From an uncultured bacterium (GTDB lineage Bacteria > Bacillota > Clostridia > Lachnospirales > Lachnospiraceae), in NCBI GenBank assembly GCA_905214955.1, contig CAJMON010000050.1, forward strand, positions 1 to 24,770: a stretch of DNA of 24,770 nt, read 5' to 3'. A model generated the notes under the pieces. The model worked only from the letters and a program-made list of their open reading frames with translations. It ran no database searches and had not been told where the DNA came from. Position 1 is the stretch's first letter. The number at the start of each line of letters is the position of its first letter. Position numbers and translations under genes: made by a program. Positions 7,664-16,592 of this stretch are shown in pieces.

Positions 7664-8530
7664 ATGTGGATTGCCGATCAATGGAAAGATTATGAAGTCC
7701 TGGATACTTCAAATGGAGAAAAGCTGGAGCGCTGGGGGAAATATCTTCTGGTCCGTCCGGATCCCCAGGTAATCTGGGATACGCCGAAAACCAACCGTGG
7801 CTGGAGCCGTATGAACGGCCACTACCACCGCAGCAAAAAAGGCGGCGGCGAATGGGAATTCTTTGACCTTCCCCAGCAGTGGGCCATTCATTATAAGGAT
7901 TTGACCTTCAACCTGAAACCTTTCAGTTTCAAACACACCGGTCTCTTCCCGGAGCAGGCCGCCAACTGGGACTGGTTCTCCAACAAAATCCGCCTTGCAA
8001 AGGCTTCTGGACGCCAGGTGAAGGTGTTAAACCTGTTTGCCTATACTGGCGGTGCTACCCTGGCAGCCGCCGCCGCAGGCGCCTCTGTCACCCATGTTGA
8101 TGCTTCCAAAGGCATGGTTGGCTGGGCAAAAGAAAACGCCCGTTCCTCCGGCCTGGAAGATGCCCCCATCCGCTGGATCGTGGATGACTGTGTGAAATTT
8201 GTAGAGCGTGAGATCCGCCGTGGCAACCACTACGATGGCATCATCATGGACCCGCCTTCTTATGGACGAGGCCCCAAGGGAGAAATCTGGAAGATTGAAG
8301 ACATGATTCATCCTCTGGTAAAGCTGTGTGCCAAGCTTTTAAGCGATGATCCGGTATTCTTTTTGATCAACTCCTACACCACCGGCCTGGCTCCTGCCGT
8401 TCTCACTTACCTGATCTCAACTGAATTAAAGGGAAAAGGCGGACATGTAGATTCCCAGGAAATCGGACTTCCGGTGACCGATACCGGCCTGGTGCTTCCC
8501 TGCGGTGCTTCCGGGCGCTGGGAACGCTAA
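7664..8530 (+). CDS. class I SAM-dependent methyltransferase, RlmI/RlmK-like
   Basis: Motif I LNLFAYTGG (residues 122-130), an acidic SAM ribose-binding HVDASKG (144-150) and the motif IV MDPPSY (195-200) are those of the YccW/RlmI branch, which methylates cytosine in 23S rRNA. The usual N-terminal PUA domain is absent; a shorter region starting MWIADQWKDYEVLD takes its place, so the target may differ. I place the start at 7664, which has GAGG 8 bases upstream; an ATG at 7637 overlapping the GNAT stop is possible (297 instead of 288 residues) but has no clear ribosome binding site. Confidence 0.85.
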   Translation: MWIADQWKDYEVLDTSNGEKLERWGKYLLVRPDPQVIWDTPKTNRGWSRMNGHYHRSKKGGGEWEFFDLPQQWAIHYKDLTFNLKPFSFKHTGLFPEQAANWDWFSNKIRLAKASGRQVKVLNLFAYTGGATLAAAAAGASVTHVDASKGMVGWAKENARSSGLEDAPIRWIVDDCVKFVEREIRRGNHYDGIIMDPPSYGRGPKGEIWKIEDMIHPLVKLCAKLLSDDPVFFLINSYTTGLAPAVLTYLISTELKGKGGHVDSQEIGLPVTDTGLVLPCGASGRWER

Positions 8531-8574
8531 ACGCAAACCAATCAAAATTTGTCCACTGGATCAATTTTGATATG

Positions 8575-8609
8575 CTTGGCAGCAAAGAAGGGAGGCTTTT
8601 AAGCCTCCC
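8575..8609 (-). terminator. intrinsic terminator after the alarmone synthetase gene
   Basis: GGGAGGCTT (8590-8598) and AAGCCTCCC (8601-8609) form a 9-bp stem that spans the stop codon. On the minus strand it is followed by TTCTTTGCTG, a short U-rich run; on the plus strand there is none. It may also slow convergent transcription arriving from the methyltransferase gene. Confidence 0.7.
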
Positions 8610-9216
8610 TGATCCATTCCAGGATTTCCTGCATCTTGTCATCCACTTCCGCAATGCTGTCGGAGCATCTGCGCAGTGCCTTTACAATCTTTCCTGCATC
8701 ATCCAGTTCTTTTTTGTAACGCAGCTCATGATCCAATCTCGCCCATGCATCCATGGTGATGGTCCGGATCTGAACCTCCACTCTCACGCCATTTTCCAGC
8801 GTATTCACCTCAAAAATCAGATGAAGACTGCGGTAACCGCTGCTCTTGGGATTACAGATAAAATCCTTTTGCTTCACCAATGTCAGCTCCGGCCTGGACA
8901 GCAGCATATTGGACACCTGGTAGACATCTTCGTAATAACAACAGATCACCCGCATACCTGCCAGATCATTCAAGTTCTTTTTGGCGCTTTCTGCCGTCAG
9001 TTCTTTTCCTTTCCGTTTCAGCTTATCATAGGCGCTCTGAGGCGTTTTGATCCGCGATGAGATCATCTCGATCCTATGATGATCCGCCGCTTTGGATTTC
9101 TCCTGATATTCTTCCAAAATCCCCCGCACAATCTCAATGGCCTTCGCGTAAGGCTCCTGAAATGCCGGATCTGCCAGTTCTTCCTGAAAGATCCTCTTTG
9201 CTTTTTTCTTTTTCAC
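8599..9216 (-). CDS. small alarmone synthetase (GTP pyrophosphokinase)
   Basis: The 205-residue protein is a single-domain RelA/SpoT synthetase that would transfer pyrophosphate from ATP to GDP or GTP, making (p)ppGpp. Visible motifs: SSRIKTPQSAYDKLKRK (54-69, ATP site), NDLAGMRV (83-90), KDFICNPKSSGYRSLH (117-131, with the conserved Y-R-S-L-H) and VEVQIRT plus AWARLDHELRYKK (146-169). There is no hydrolase, TGS or ACT domain, so it is a SAS (RelQ/RelP-like) and not Rel itself. Start is GTG, with AAGGAAG about 12 bases upstream. It begins 15 bp after a membrane permease gene and likely shares its transcript. Confidence 0.92.
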   Translation of the reverse strand: MKKKKAKRIFQEELADPAFQEPYAKAIEIVRGILEEYQEKSKAADHHRIEMISSRIKTPQSAYDKLKRKGKELTAESAKKNLNDLAGMRVICCYYEDVYQVSNMLLSRPELTLVKQKDFICNPKSSGYRSLHLIFEVNTLENGVRVEVQIRTITMDAWARLDHELRYKKELDDAGKIVKALRRCSDSIAEVDDKMQEILEWIREA

Positions 9217-9231
9217 TCAATCACTTCTTCC

Positions 9232-10062
9232 TTAAAACAGCTGCAGCAGCATTCCGCTTCCGGCTCCCAGCAGATAGAGAAGTCCCAGAATTTTCCAGTT
9301 TTCTTTTTTATCCTGGTTTACCCGGAACAATACCAGAAGCCCTACACCAGCTCCGGTACACAGTCCGGCAATCACAGAAGCAAAGCTGATGGCACCGCCC
9401 AGATACAGCTGTGTCAGCGCCACAGAAGCACCGCAGTTGGGGATCAGTCCAATCAGTGCCGCAATCATGGGCTGAAAGAGGGTATTTCCCATCAACATTC
9501 CGGAAAGGCGCTCCATTCCGAAAGCTTCAATCAGATAACTGATGGCCAGCGTAAAAACCAAAATATACACAAAAATCTGGAGCGTATGCTTCAGAGCCGG
9601 TTTTAAAATTCCATGGCTTTCCCTGCATCCGCAGTGATCGCAGATTTCTTCCATAGGATTCTCTGCCCATTTTCTTCTGTGGAAAATCAAATCCACCGCA
9701 TATCCTGCCACAATACCGATCAACACTTTCACTGCCATGAGTTTTAAGATCTCTCCTCCATTTCCAGGAGAAGAAAGCATCAGCAGCACCGCCTCATCAG
9801 AAGTAGCCAGAAACACCGCCAGCAGCGTACCAAGAGTAATCATGCCGCCAGAGTACAGATCCGATGCCATAACGGAAAACCCGCACTGGGGAATACAGCC
9901 AAGCACAGCTCCCACCAGCGGCCCTCCATGTCCGGCCTTTTCCAGCATCTGATTCATTTTGTTTCCTGAATAATGTTCCACAGCTTCCATACATGCAAAT
10001 GCAGCAAACAAAAACGGCAGCATTTTTAAGCAGTCCATAATGGACTCCACAATCCATTCCAT
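9232..10062 (-). CDS. ArsP_2-type heavy metal/metalloid permease
   Basis: This is an integral membrane protein of 276 residues with two homologous halves, each with an amphipathic GCIP-type motif: GAVLGCIPQCGFSVMASDLY and GLIPNCGASVALTQLYLGG. That arrangement matches the family annotated as putative manganese/arsenic efflux protein (ArsP_2). Between the halves lies a hydrophilic loop with EEICDHCGCRESHG, a cluster of Cys and His that could bind metal. The family is usually longer. Substrate is not established. A good promoter (10108-10136) and AGGA site precede the ATG, and the gene leads a two-gene unit with the alarmone synthetase. Confidence 0.82.
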   Translation of the reverse strand: MEWIVESIMDCLKMLPFLFAAFACMEAVEHYSGNKMNQMLEKAGHGGPLVGAVLGCIPQCGFSVMASDLYSGGMITLGTLLAVFLATSDEAVLLMLSSPGNGGEILKLMAVKVLIGIVAGYAVDLIFHRRKWAENPMEEICDHCGCRESHGILKPALKHTLQIFVYILVFTLAISYLIEAFGMERLSGMLMGNTLFQPMIAALIGLIPNCGASVALTQLYLGGAISFASVIAGLCTGAGVGLLVLFRVNQDKKENWKILGLLYLLGAGSGMLLQLF

Positions 10063-10107
10063 ATCGTTTCATTCCTATTCTTTGTGTCCAACAACAGTAG
10101 CTTTGTT

Positions 10108-10136
10108 ATTGTAAACCATAGATCCCGATTATGCAA
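10108..10136 (-). promoter_or_regulatory. sigma-A promoter of the permease-SAS unit
   Basis: TTGCAT (10131-10136) and TACAAT (10108-10113) with a 17-bp spacer stand about 45 bp before the permease start. The divergent purF-like promoter is 62 bp further on. Confidence 0.78.
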
Positions 10137-10197
10137 ACAGATTTTCTTTATTTTAAAATGATTTTGTAAAGTTTTTCCCTATATTTTCATGAAGTTT

Positions 10198-10226
10198 TTG
10201 TAAAATCGAACATTTCATGGTATACT
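10198..10226 (+). promoter_or_regulatory. sigma-A promoter of the purF-like gene
   Basis: TTGTAA (10198-10203) and TATACT (10221-10226) are 17 bp apart. The -10 box overlaps the upstream part of the open frame, which supports the start at 10289 and excludes the ATG at 10217. Confidence 0.75.
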
Positions 10227-10288
10227 TTTGGATGGTACTCAACAATCAAGGAACTTATACACATGATAATAGGAGGTTTGCTTTCATC

Positions 10289-11698
10289 ATGGGCGGATTT
10301 TTTGCTGTAGCATCCAAAGAAAACTGTACACTGGATCTGTTTTTCGGAACAGACTATCATTCCCATCTGGGCACCCGCAGAGCCGGCATGGCGGTTCATG
10401 GAAAAGATGGATTTCAGAGAGCCATCCACAATATCCAGAATTCCCCTTTCCGTACCAAGTTTGAGCAGGACGCGGAAGACCTGCGCGGAAACTTAGGCAT
10501 CGGCTGTATCTCTGATTTTGATCCCCAGCCCCTCATTGTCCATTCCCACCTGGGAAGCTTTGCCATTACCACCGTTGGAAAGATCAACAATGCAAAAGAA
10601 CTGATGGAACAGCTGTTCAACAACGGCTTCAGCCATTTTCTGGAAATGAGCGGCGGAAATATTAACCAGACTGAAATTGCAGCAGCCCTGATCAACCAAA
10701 AAGACTCCATTCCGGAAGGACTCCGTTACATCCATGAGACTGTTCAGGGTTCTCTGACCGTTCTGGTCCTCACAGAAAAAGGTATTTATGCTTCCAGGGA
10801 CCGTCTTGGACGCACCCCTGTCATTCTCGGAAAAAAAGACAACGCCTACTGCGCTGCCTTTGAAAGCTTTTCTTATCTGAACCTGGGATACGATGATTAC
10901 CGGGAACTGGGACCTGGCGAAATTGTTTTCATGACTCCGGAAAGTGTGGAAACCATCTGCCCTCCTGGAAAGGACATGAAAATCTGTTCTTTCCTCTGGG
11001 TTTACTACGGATACCCCACTTCCACCTATGAAGGGGTCAATGTGGAAGAAATGCGTTATCACTGCGGAGAAATGCTGGCAAAGCGGGACAAAGATCTGGT
11101 ATGTCCGGACAGTGTGGCCGGCGTTCCGGACTCCGGTATCGCCCACGCCGTTGGATATGCCAATGAATCCGGCATTCCCTTCACCCGGCCTTTTATCAAA
11201 TATACACCAACCTGGCCCAGATCCTTTATGCCTACCAATCAGAGCCAGCGTGACCTGATTGCCCACATGAAGCTGATCCCGGTCAGCGGATTGATCCATG
11301 ACAAAAAGCTGCTGCTCATTGACGACTCCATCGTCCGTGGCACGCAGCTGCGGGAAACCACGGAATTCCTGTATCACAGCGGTGCAAAGGAAGTCCACAT
11401 CCGTCCGGCCTGCCCGCCCCTGATCTACGGATGCAAGTTTTTGAACTTCTCCCGTTCTTCTTCCGACCTGGATCTTATTACCAGACGGATCATCCAGAAA
11501 CGGGAAGGGGATAACGCAGAAAACATGCTGCAAAGCTACACTGACCCGGACAGCACCAATTACAAAGAGATGGTGGAAGAGATCCGAAAGCAGTTGAATT
11601 TCACCACCCTGCACTATCACCGGCTGGATGACATGATTGCTTCCATCGGCATCTCCCCCTGCAAACTCTGCACCTACTGCTGGAATGGAAAAGAATAA
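10289..11698 (+). CDS. amidophosphoribosyltransferase paralogue lacking the glutaminase nucleophile
   Basis: The 469-residue protein follows the PurF plan: an N-terminal class II amidotransferase fold, then a phosphoribosyltransferase domain. The latter is intact, with PDSG (281-284), a PRPP loop LLIDDSIVRGT (342-352), and Cys at 233, 375 or 382, 458 and 461 in places that match the 4Fe-4S ligands of Bacillus-type PurF. The N-terminus is MGGFF where PurF needs Cys at residue 2, and the glutamine-binding RYST and HNGN segments are changed to CISDF and VGKIN. It therefore cannot use glutamine in the usual way. It may use ammonia, work on another substrate or be regulatory. Start at 10289 has AGGAGG 12 bases upstream; the frame extends to 10217 but that overlaps the promoter. 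It stands alone between promoter and terminator. Confidence 0.85.
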   Translation: MGGFFAVASKENCTLDLFFGTDYHSHLGTRRAGMAVHGKDGFQRAIHNIQNSPFRTKFEQDAEDLRGNLGIGCISDFDPQPLIVHSHLGSFAITTVGKINNAKELMEQLFNNGFSHFLEMSGGNINQTEIAAALINQKDSIPEGLRYIHETVQGSLTVLVLTEKGIYASRDRLGRTPVILGKKDNAYCAAFESFSYLNLGYDDYRELGPGEIVFMTPESVETICPPGKDMKICSFLWVYYGYPTSTYEGVNVEEMRYHCGEMLAKRDKDLVCPDSVAGVPDSGIAHAVGYANESGIPFTRPFIKYTPTWPRSFMPTNQSQRDLIAHMKLIPVSGLIHDKKLLLIDDSIVRGTQLRETTEFLYHSGAKEVHIRPACPPLIYGCKFLNFSRSSSDLDLITRRIIQKREGDNAENMLQSYTDPDSTNYKEMVEEIRKQLNFTTLHYHRLDDMIASIGISPCKLCTYCWNGKE

Positions 11699-11706
11699 TT
11701 TTTTAC

Positions 11707-12993
11707 TCAGGGAGCCTGCTGAAACAGGGCTCCCTGTTTTTCGTAATAGCTGTTCAGTTTTTTCTGCATTTCTTCCGGGATTTCTCTCCTAAAAGCAAAG
11801 TCTTCTGCATTTCCAAGCCATGTTCCAAGGACACATAAAATTTTTGCGCCTCTCTCTAGGGTCCACGGAGAAATCAGCTGCCAGGTGTCATAGTGGGTAT
11901 GCATTCCAAACCCGTCACGGTTCACCGTCAGCGCCGGAACGCCCTTCCAGGCAAAGGTATTGGAATCGCTTGCCCACACTTCATTTTTGATAACCGCAGG
12001 GACTTCCGCCTCTTCCAGTCGCTTTGCGATCTCCTCACACACGGATGCATCGGCGGTGACTCCCAGAACATTTCCTCCCAGCAGCTGGCCTGCCAGATCC
12101 ACATTCAGGTTAAACACATGGTCTGTTATTTTCTCTGCGTGGGCGGCTGCATACGCCTGGCTTCCCACCAGTCCTTTTTCTTCTGATCCAAACAGAATAA
12201 ATTCCATGGTTCTTTTGGGAGGATTTTCTGCAAAGAAACGGCAGGCTTCCACCACCATGGCGCACCCTGCCATATTATCATAGGCTCCAGGCCCCTCCGG
12301 CACGGAATCGTAATGGGCGCTTACTGTCACCACCTGATGTTTCCGTTCTGGATCGGTTCCCTCAATCCGCGCAATGACGTTTCCAGAATGACGCACACAG
12401 GGCTTCTGCACCACTTTCAGATGGCACTTGTCTGCACCTGCTTCTACGATTTCACAGGCATCCAGATAATGGATGCAGGCTCCCGGCAGTTTTCCGCCAC
12501 ATTCCCTGGAAATCCGGTACTGCCTTGGCAGCCGGTCTTCTCCCTCATCCAGGGGGGTTCCGCTGATACTTAAAAATCCTAAAGCGCCTGCCTTGGTAAG
12601 GGCCTCATACAGAGCAGCTCCCACAGGGCCGTTGACCATCACCACAGCTCCTGCCGCTCTCTTTAAACTCACCGTATCTCCGTTTTCCAGATATACAAAA
12701 GGCGCCGTGGTTCCCTCTTTTGACGTGGAACCGCTGCGCAGATATCCTTTTGCCGTGTAGGTCTTCTGATAGGGACTTGTAATTTCAAACATAGTTTCTG
12801 CCGGAGCCATATCCTCAAAGATAAAAGGTTCCAGTCTGGAGATCGTTCCTTTTATCTCCCCAAACTCTTCCAAAAGTTTTTCTGCTGCCTTGTGCTCTCC
12901 TTCTGTTCCGGATTCCCGGATATAATCAAATTGTTTTACAAATTCAAACTGTCTTTTTCCATCGCACCGGATGGCTTTTGTGATTTCTGGCAT
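11707..12993 (-). CDS. M28 family zinc peptidase with PA domain insert
   Basis: A cytosolic aminopeptidase-like metalloprotein of 428 residues with no signal peptide. Two-zinc ligands are in order: HYDS (H227), AYDN (D239), SEEKG (catalytic E271, ligand E272), NVDLAG (D299) and MHTHYD (H365/H367). Residues 85-190 look like a protease-associated (PA) domain, with RAAGAVVMVNGPVGAALYE. An open frame continues to 13056, but AAAGGAG sits 7 bases before the ATG at 12993, with a second in-frame ATG at 12999 only two bases from it, so 12993 is chosen. It lies 66 bp after a serine hydrolase gene and could be the last gene of that operon. Confidence 0.9.
   Translation of the reverse strand: MPEITKAIRCDGKRQFEFVKQFDYIRESGTEGEHKAAEKLLEEFGEIKGTISRLEPFIFEDMAPAETMFEITSPYQKTYTAKGYLRSGSTSKEGTTAPFVYLENGDTVSLKRAAGAVVMVNGPVGAALYEALTKAGALGFLSISGTPLDEGEDRLPRQYRISRECGGKLPGACIHYLDACEIVEAGADKCHLKVVQKPCVRHSGNVIARIEGTDPERKHQVVTVSAHYDSVPEGPGAYDNMAGCAMVVEACRFFAENPPKRTMEFILFGSEEKGLVGSQAYAAAHAEKITDHVFNLNVDLAGQLLGGNVLGVTADASVCEEIAKRLEEAEVPAVIKNEVWASDSNTFAWKGVPALTVNRDGFGMHTHYDTWQLISPWTLERGAKILCVLGTWLGNAEDFAFRREIPEEMQKKLNSYYEKQGALFQQAP
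11708..11742 (+). terminator. intrinsic terminator of the purF-like gene
   Basis: CAGGGAGCC (11708-11716) pairs with GGCTCCCTG (11728-11736) and is followed by TTTTT. It lies inside the last codons of the convergent M28 peptidase gene, so the same DNA serves as peptidase C-terminus and as terminator. Confidence 0.88.
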
Positions 12994-13058
12994 TTCCATT
13001 CTCCTTTGATTTCCAACTCTTCTTTCTATCATAGCGAAAACCGGATGGAAATGCAACG

Positions 13059-14228
13059 TTATTTGTCAAAAAGTCCCTTGTAAACCAGCTGTCTGATTTT
13101 TGGATGAATCTCGCTGTAAGAAACCGGATAACGCATGACATGCTGTGCATACATCACACAGAGATGATGGGTGGAATTTAATAAAATATATGCTCCTGCT
13201 GCCCCATCCCATCCAAATTCTTTTCCAAATTCATCATCCATTCTCACCTGTACCCCAAGCCCATATCCATACGCTCTCTTCCCGGATACAAGAAAGTCCT
13301 GCTTCATCGCGCCTGTGAGATAATTGGTACTCATCAGCTGTACCGACTTTTCTGAAAGAACTCTGTTTCCATTCGCTGCTGTACCGCCATTACACAGTGC
13401 ATCCATTACACGGCTGTAGGAATCCACCGTACTGATCAGTCCTGCGCCGCCGCTTTCATAGCCAGAAGTAAATTTGAATAATTCCCGCAGATTTTCTGTA
13501 CATCTTACAACCTGCTTGGTATCTGGATCCATCATATACAATGCGCATACTCTTTTTTCCCGTTCATGATCCAGATGGAAACCGGTGTCTTCTGAACCGG
13601 CTGGTTCCAGAATATATTTTCTAAGATAAGACCCATACGTCATCCCTGTAACAGCTTCCACAACTGCTGCCAGTACATCATGTTCAAATCCATACATCCA
13701 ATGCGTACCTGGTTCTGCCACAAGTGGAAACTCAGCCATTTTTCTTACTACATCTCTTGTCGATGCAGTTTTATACTGTTTTTCCCGGATCTCCAGAAGT
13801 TCTTTCGCTGTTGTATTGTAATGCATTCCAGCGGTCATTGTCATCAGGTCAATGATACGGATCTGTCTGTGTGCCAGATGACATTTTGCAGAAGAGTCTG
13901 GAATCTGATAGGGAAACCTGTCCCAGTTAAATTCATCCGCCACTTTCATATACTGAAATTCCGGAAGATATTCTGCCACAGGATAATAAAGATCTATTTT
14001 ATTCTGCTCTGCCAGCTGCAGCACTGCTGTCATGGTTGTCAGCTTCGTTGCAGAGTAAAGCCTGTACAGCTGATTTTCTGTTACAGGCTGTGTTTCCTCA
14101 TAATCGGCATATCCTGCCTGGTGCCTGTAAATCTCCTGATGATCTTTCAGGATTTTACAATCCAGTGAGGGAATTCCATAAGTTTCCTTCAGAGAATCCA
14201 AATAATTCGTCAGTTCTGCAAAGTTCAT
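13059..14228 (-). CDS. serine hydrolase, beta-lactamase/EstB family
   Basis: The nucleophile motif S-x-x-K is SATK (residues 59-62), in the context LYRLYSATKLTTM typical of class C beta-lactamase-related esterases and peptidases. A Tyr-type second motif appears as WMYGF near residue 185, and GWDGAAGAY replaces the usual KTG/HTG box. With 389 residues and no signal peptide it should act in the cytosol, more likely as an esterase than a drug-resistance enzyme. Its ATG overlaps the GH115-type gene's stop (ATGA), so the two are translationally coupled; a role in removing ester groups from sugars imported for that glycosidase is an inference from context. Confidence 0.88.
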   Translation of the reverse strand: MNFAELTNYLDSLKETYGIPSLDCKILKDHQEIYRHQAGYADYEETQPVTENQLYRLYSATKLTTMTAVLQLAEQNKIDLYYPVAEYLPEFQYMKVADEFNWDRFPYQIPDSSAKCHLAHRQIRIIDLMTMTAGMHYNTTAKELLEIREKQYKTASTRDVVRKMAEFPLVAEPGTHWMYGFEHDVLAAVVEAVTGMTYGSYLRKYILEPAGSEDTGFHLDHEREKRVCALYMMDPDTKQVVRCTENLRELFKFTSGYESGGAGLISTVDSYSRVMDALCNGGTAANGNRVLSEKSVQLMSTNYLTGAMKQDFLVSGKRAYGYGLGVQVRMDDEFGKEFGWDGAAGAYILLNSTHHLCVMYAQHVMRYPVSYSEIHPKIRQLVYKGLFDK

Positions 14229-16267
14229 ATGGTTTCATCCTCCCATTTTTCTTTCATTAACGGAAATAACTCTTCATCTTTTAAATGATTTTCCATATTC
14301 ATAATCAACATAACCCGCCTGTCTTCCTCTGCATACAGAAACTCCCGCTGCCATTCATAATAATGCGGGCCATCTCCGAGATTACGCAGATAGCTCATCA
14401 GGCCTTCTAAAACCCACGCTGTCTGTTTCATGTCCGTGAGGCATTCATTTTTGTAAAAATCATGCCATTTTCCATGCTCTCTTGCACGCATAGCTGCATC
14501 CGCAGATAAATAGGCTTCTCTTGCTTTGCCCGCCAGATAAAAACCTTTCTGATATTCCCTCTCCATACCTGCAAGCAGGCTCCCACACACGTTTTTTGCT
14601 CCTTCGCTGCAGAAACGATAAATTTTTGCCTGCAGCAGGATGCTGTCATCATACAATGTTCTGGCATCTTTTTCAAGAAACAGGCTCACCTTTTCACACT
14701 GTCTCTGATAAATACTATAATTTTCTGCCGCTTTCCTGCATATAGCATCATATTGGTTTATTTGTTTCAAAAAAGCATCCGCTTCGCCCATCCACAGCAG
14801 ATCCCTGCACACCTCCGATGCGTTTCTCATATACTGAGAAATCAACATTCTCGCCACATGATTATAAAACTGTTCTCCTGCATGTTCATCTTCCTGCATT
14901 CCATACTTTACTGCTGCATTCCAATAGTTCTTTATAGAGCAGAGGATCTCTTCTTTTTGTTCTGATCCGTAATACTTCTTTACATATTCCTGCATAAACT
15001 CCTGTGGTTCCACGCTTCCTGTTTTCCAAAGTTCTGCAAGAAAATTCAGATAAAATACATGGGGTTTTACATTGGAACAATTGATGATCCAGAAGTCATT
15101 TGCTCCATGCTGCAGTACATTTTTTAATTCATTTTCCACAAATTCCGGTGGATTGGGAAGCATCGTCATATGATTTGCCGCCTGAAGATCATAAAAAGAA
15201 GCATGATAATAAATGCCATGCGCACTTTCAAAATCTGTTGCCGGAAGAGATGGTATTCGTGGATTGTGATTTCCCTGTCTTCTGGTTACCATTTTTCCAT
15301 ATCCGTTATCCGCCCATATTTTAATTACTTCCTCTGGCAGCTTCAGACAGCCTTTCTGGTAGAGTTCCATGGCTTCTCCGTAAAGATTTGTACTGCAGAC
15401 CGCACCTGGGCATTCCGCCTTCACCATCTCCAGCTGCTCCTTGATCAGACTTCCCATCAGTGCTCCACGCGCTTCGTCCGTCTGGTAATTCGGATCATTT
15501 TCCCAGAATGGCACATCTCCCTGTCCCCGAAATCCCAGGTTCCAGATCACTTTCCACTTTTTCTGTCTTAAAATAGCTTCTCTCCAGAGTTCTCTAAATT
15601 TCTCCGGATATTCCGAATAAGACGGTTTTAACTGTGGATACGCTCTGGCAAACATTTCCGCCCCCAGTGGCTCTGCATGATGATGGGTAATAATCAGTCC
15701 CATCGACGCTGCCAGCTGTGCATATTTTTTTGAATTTCTATCTGTCCCCGGAATCACCAGATTTCCTCCACAGCGCAGAAGTGCTTCAAATACCATTTTC
15801 CATGGTTCTTCCGCTCTTCTTTCCACACTCCAGGTATGCAGCAGAACTTCGTCATTTACAAACCAGCCACGGTATCTGACAATCGGTTTCTCAGAAGCAG
15901 CCTGGAAATCCTTTGATATTTGAAATTCTTTCTGCGGTATTATTTTCTGATCATTCCAGAACCAGAATTCCTGAATATTTAATATCTCTTTGCTAATATG
16001 ATACAGGCCGTAAACAAATCCCAGTTCATCCTTTGCCTGAACAATCAGAGCGTCTTTCTCCGTCAGAATGTGAAAGCTTTCCTCTTCCATTTCCTTTATT
16101 TTCAATCGGATCATACACCCTTTTTCATTTGTTTTCAAACAGGTCTTTTCAATATCCCTCATCAGATTTCTGACCGCCCAGTCAACTGCTGTACTTTTGT
16201 ATTCTGCTTCAATTTTACTGTTCTGATTTAAAATGATCATCTTTTCATACCTACCGTTGTCTTTCAT
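14225..16267 (-). CDS. GH115-type glycoside hydrolase (alpha-glucuronidase-like)
   Basis: The protein (680 residues) matches my picture of family GH115, xylan alpha-1,2-glucuronidases: an N-terminal GH-associated domain, then PIVRYRGWFVNDEVLLHTW, a barrel with WNLGFRGQGDVPF, and a helical C-terminal part. It lacks the long C-terminal domain seen in 800-1000 residue members, and has no signal peptide, so it would act on imported oligosaccharides. The ATG at 16267 overlaps the stop of the upstream deacetylase remnant (ATGA); another ATG at 16240 with a weak AGG site is possible. No promoter is seen directly upstream because the gene ahead is truncated. Family call is by motif memory, hence moderate. 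Confidence 0.75.
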   Translation of the reverse strand: MKDNGRYEKMIILNQNSKIEAEYKSTAVDWAVRNLMRDIEKTCLKTNEKGCMIRLKIKEMEEESFHILTEKDALIVQAKDELGFVYGLYHISKEILNIQEFWFWNDQKIIPQKEFQISKDFQAASEKPIVRYRGWFVNDEVLLHTWSVERRAEEPWKMVFEALLRCGGNLVIPGTDRNSKKYAQLAASMGLIITHHHAEPLGAEMFARAYPQLKPSYSEYPEKFRELWREAILRQKKWKVIWNLGFRGQGDVPFWENDPNYQTDEARGALMGSLIKEQLEMVKAECPGAVCSTNLYGEAMELYQKGCLKLPEEVIKIWADNGYGKMVTRRQGNHNPRIPSLPATDFESAHGIYYHASFYDLQAANHMTMLPNPPEFVENELKNVLQHGANDFWIINCSNVKPHVFYLNFLAELWKTGSVEPQEFMQEYVKKYYGSEQKEEILCSIKNYWNAAVKYGMQEDEHAGEQFYNHVARMLISQYMRNASEVCRDLLWMGEADAFLKQINQYDAICRKAAENYSIYQRQCEKVSLFLEKDARTLYDDSILLQAKIYRFCSEGAKNVCGSLLAGMEREYQKGFYLAGKAREAYLSADAAMRAREHGKWHDFYKNECLTDMKQTAWVLEGLMSYLRNLGDGPHYYEWQREFLYAEEDRRVMLIMNMENHLKDEELFPLMKEKWEDETI

Positions 16268-16587
16268 TCTGAGCTTAAATCTACAGTTGTTCCACCTGGA
16301 ATTTCCATAATTTTCCCATCAATACTGATCCATACAGTACATGCATTGGGATTCCACACTTTATCCCCATTCACTGTATATTTTAAATTTTCTGCTGCTT
16401 TCATATAATCCACGATTTCAATGTTCGTGGCATACCAGATGTCCTCTTTTCCGCTCATCATTTCGCAGAATTGTTCCATCAGTTCCCAGTTATTCTGATC
16501 TGTAAATTCATAACTGTGTCCCCAGACATACATCATGTAACTAAAAAGCCGCTCTGTCTTTTCAAACAAAGCGGCGCTTATCTGCAC
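16264..16587 (-). pseudogene. polysaccharide deacetylase, C-terminal remnant
   Basis: The frame encodes the C-terminal end of Firmicute polysaccharide deacetylase-like proteins: MMYVWGHSYEF, then EDIWYATNIEIVDYMKA and NPNACTVWISIDG. The catalytic NodB domain (about 150-180 residues) is missing. The only usable start is a GTG at 16587 without a good ribosome binding site; upstream the frame stays open only to a stop near 16627. It is best read as a 5'-truncated remnant. Its stop overlaps the GH115-type start, so it was once coupled to that gene in a carbohydrate operon. A small translated product cannot be excluded. Confidence 0.72.
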
Positions 16588-16592
16588 TGTAT

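Noticed and set aside
10217..10288. Longer N-terminus for the purF-like protein from the ATG at 10217
   Set aside because: It overlaps the -10 box at 10221-10226, lacks a ribosome binding site, and the PurF-like homology begins at 10289.
13059..14228. Beta-lactamase conferring drug resistance
   Set aside because: It has no signal peptide and the KTG-type box is altered; esterase-like function is more likely.
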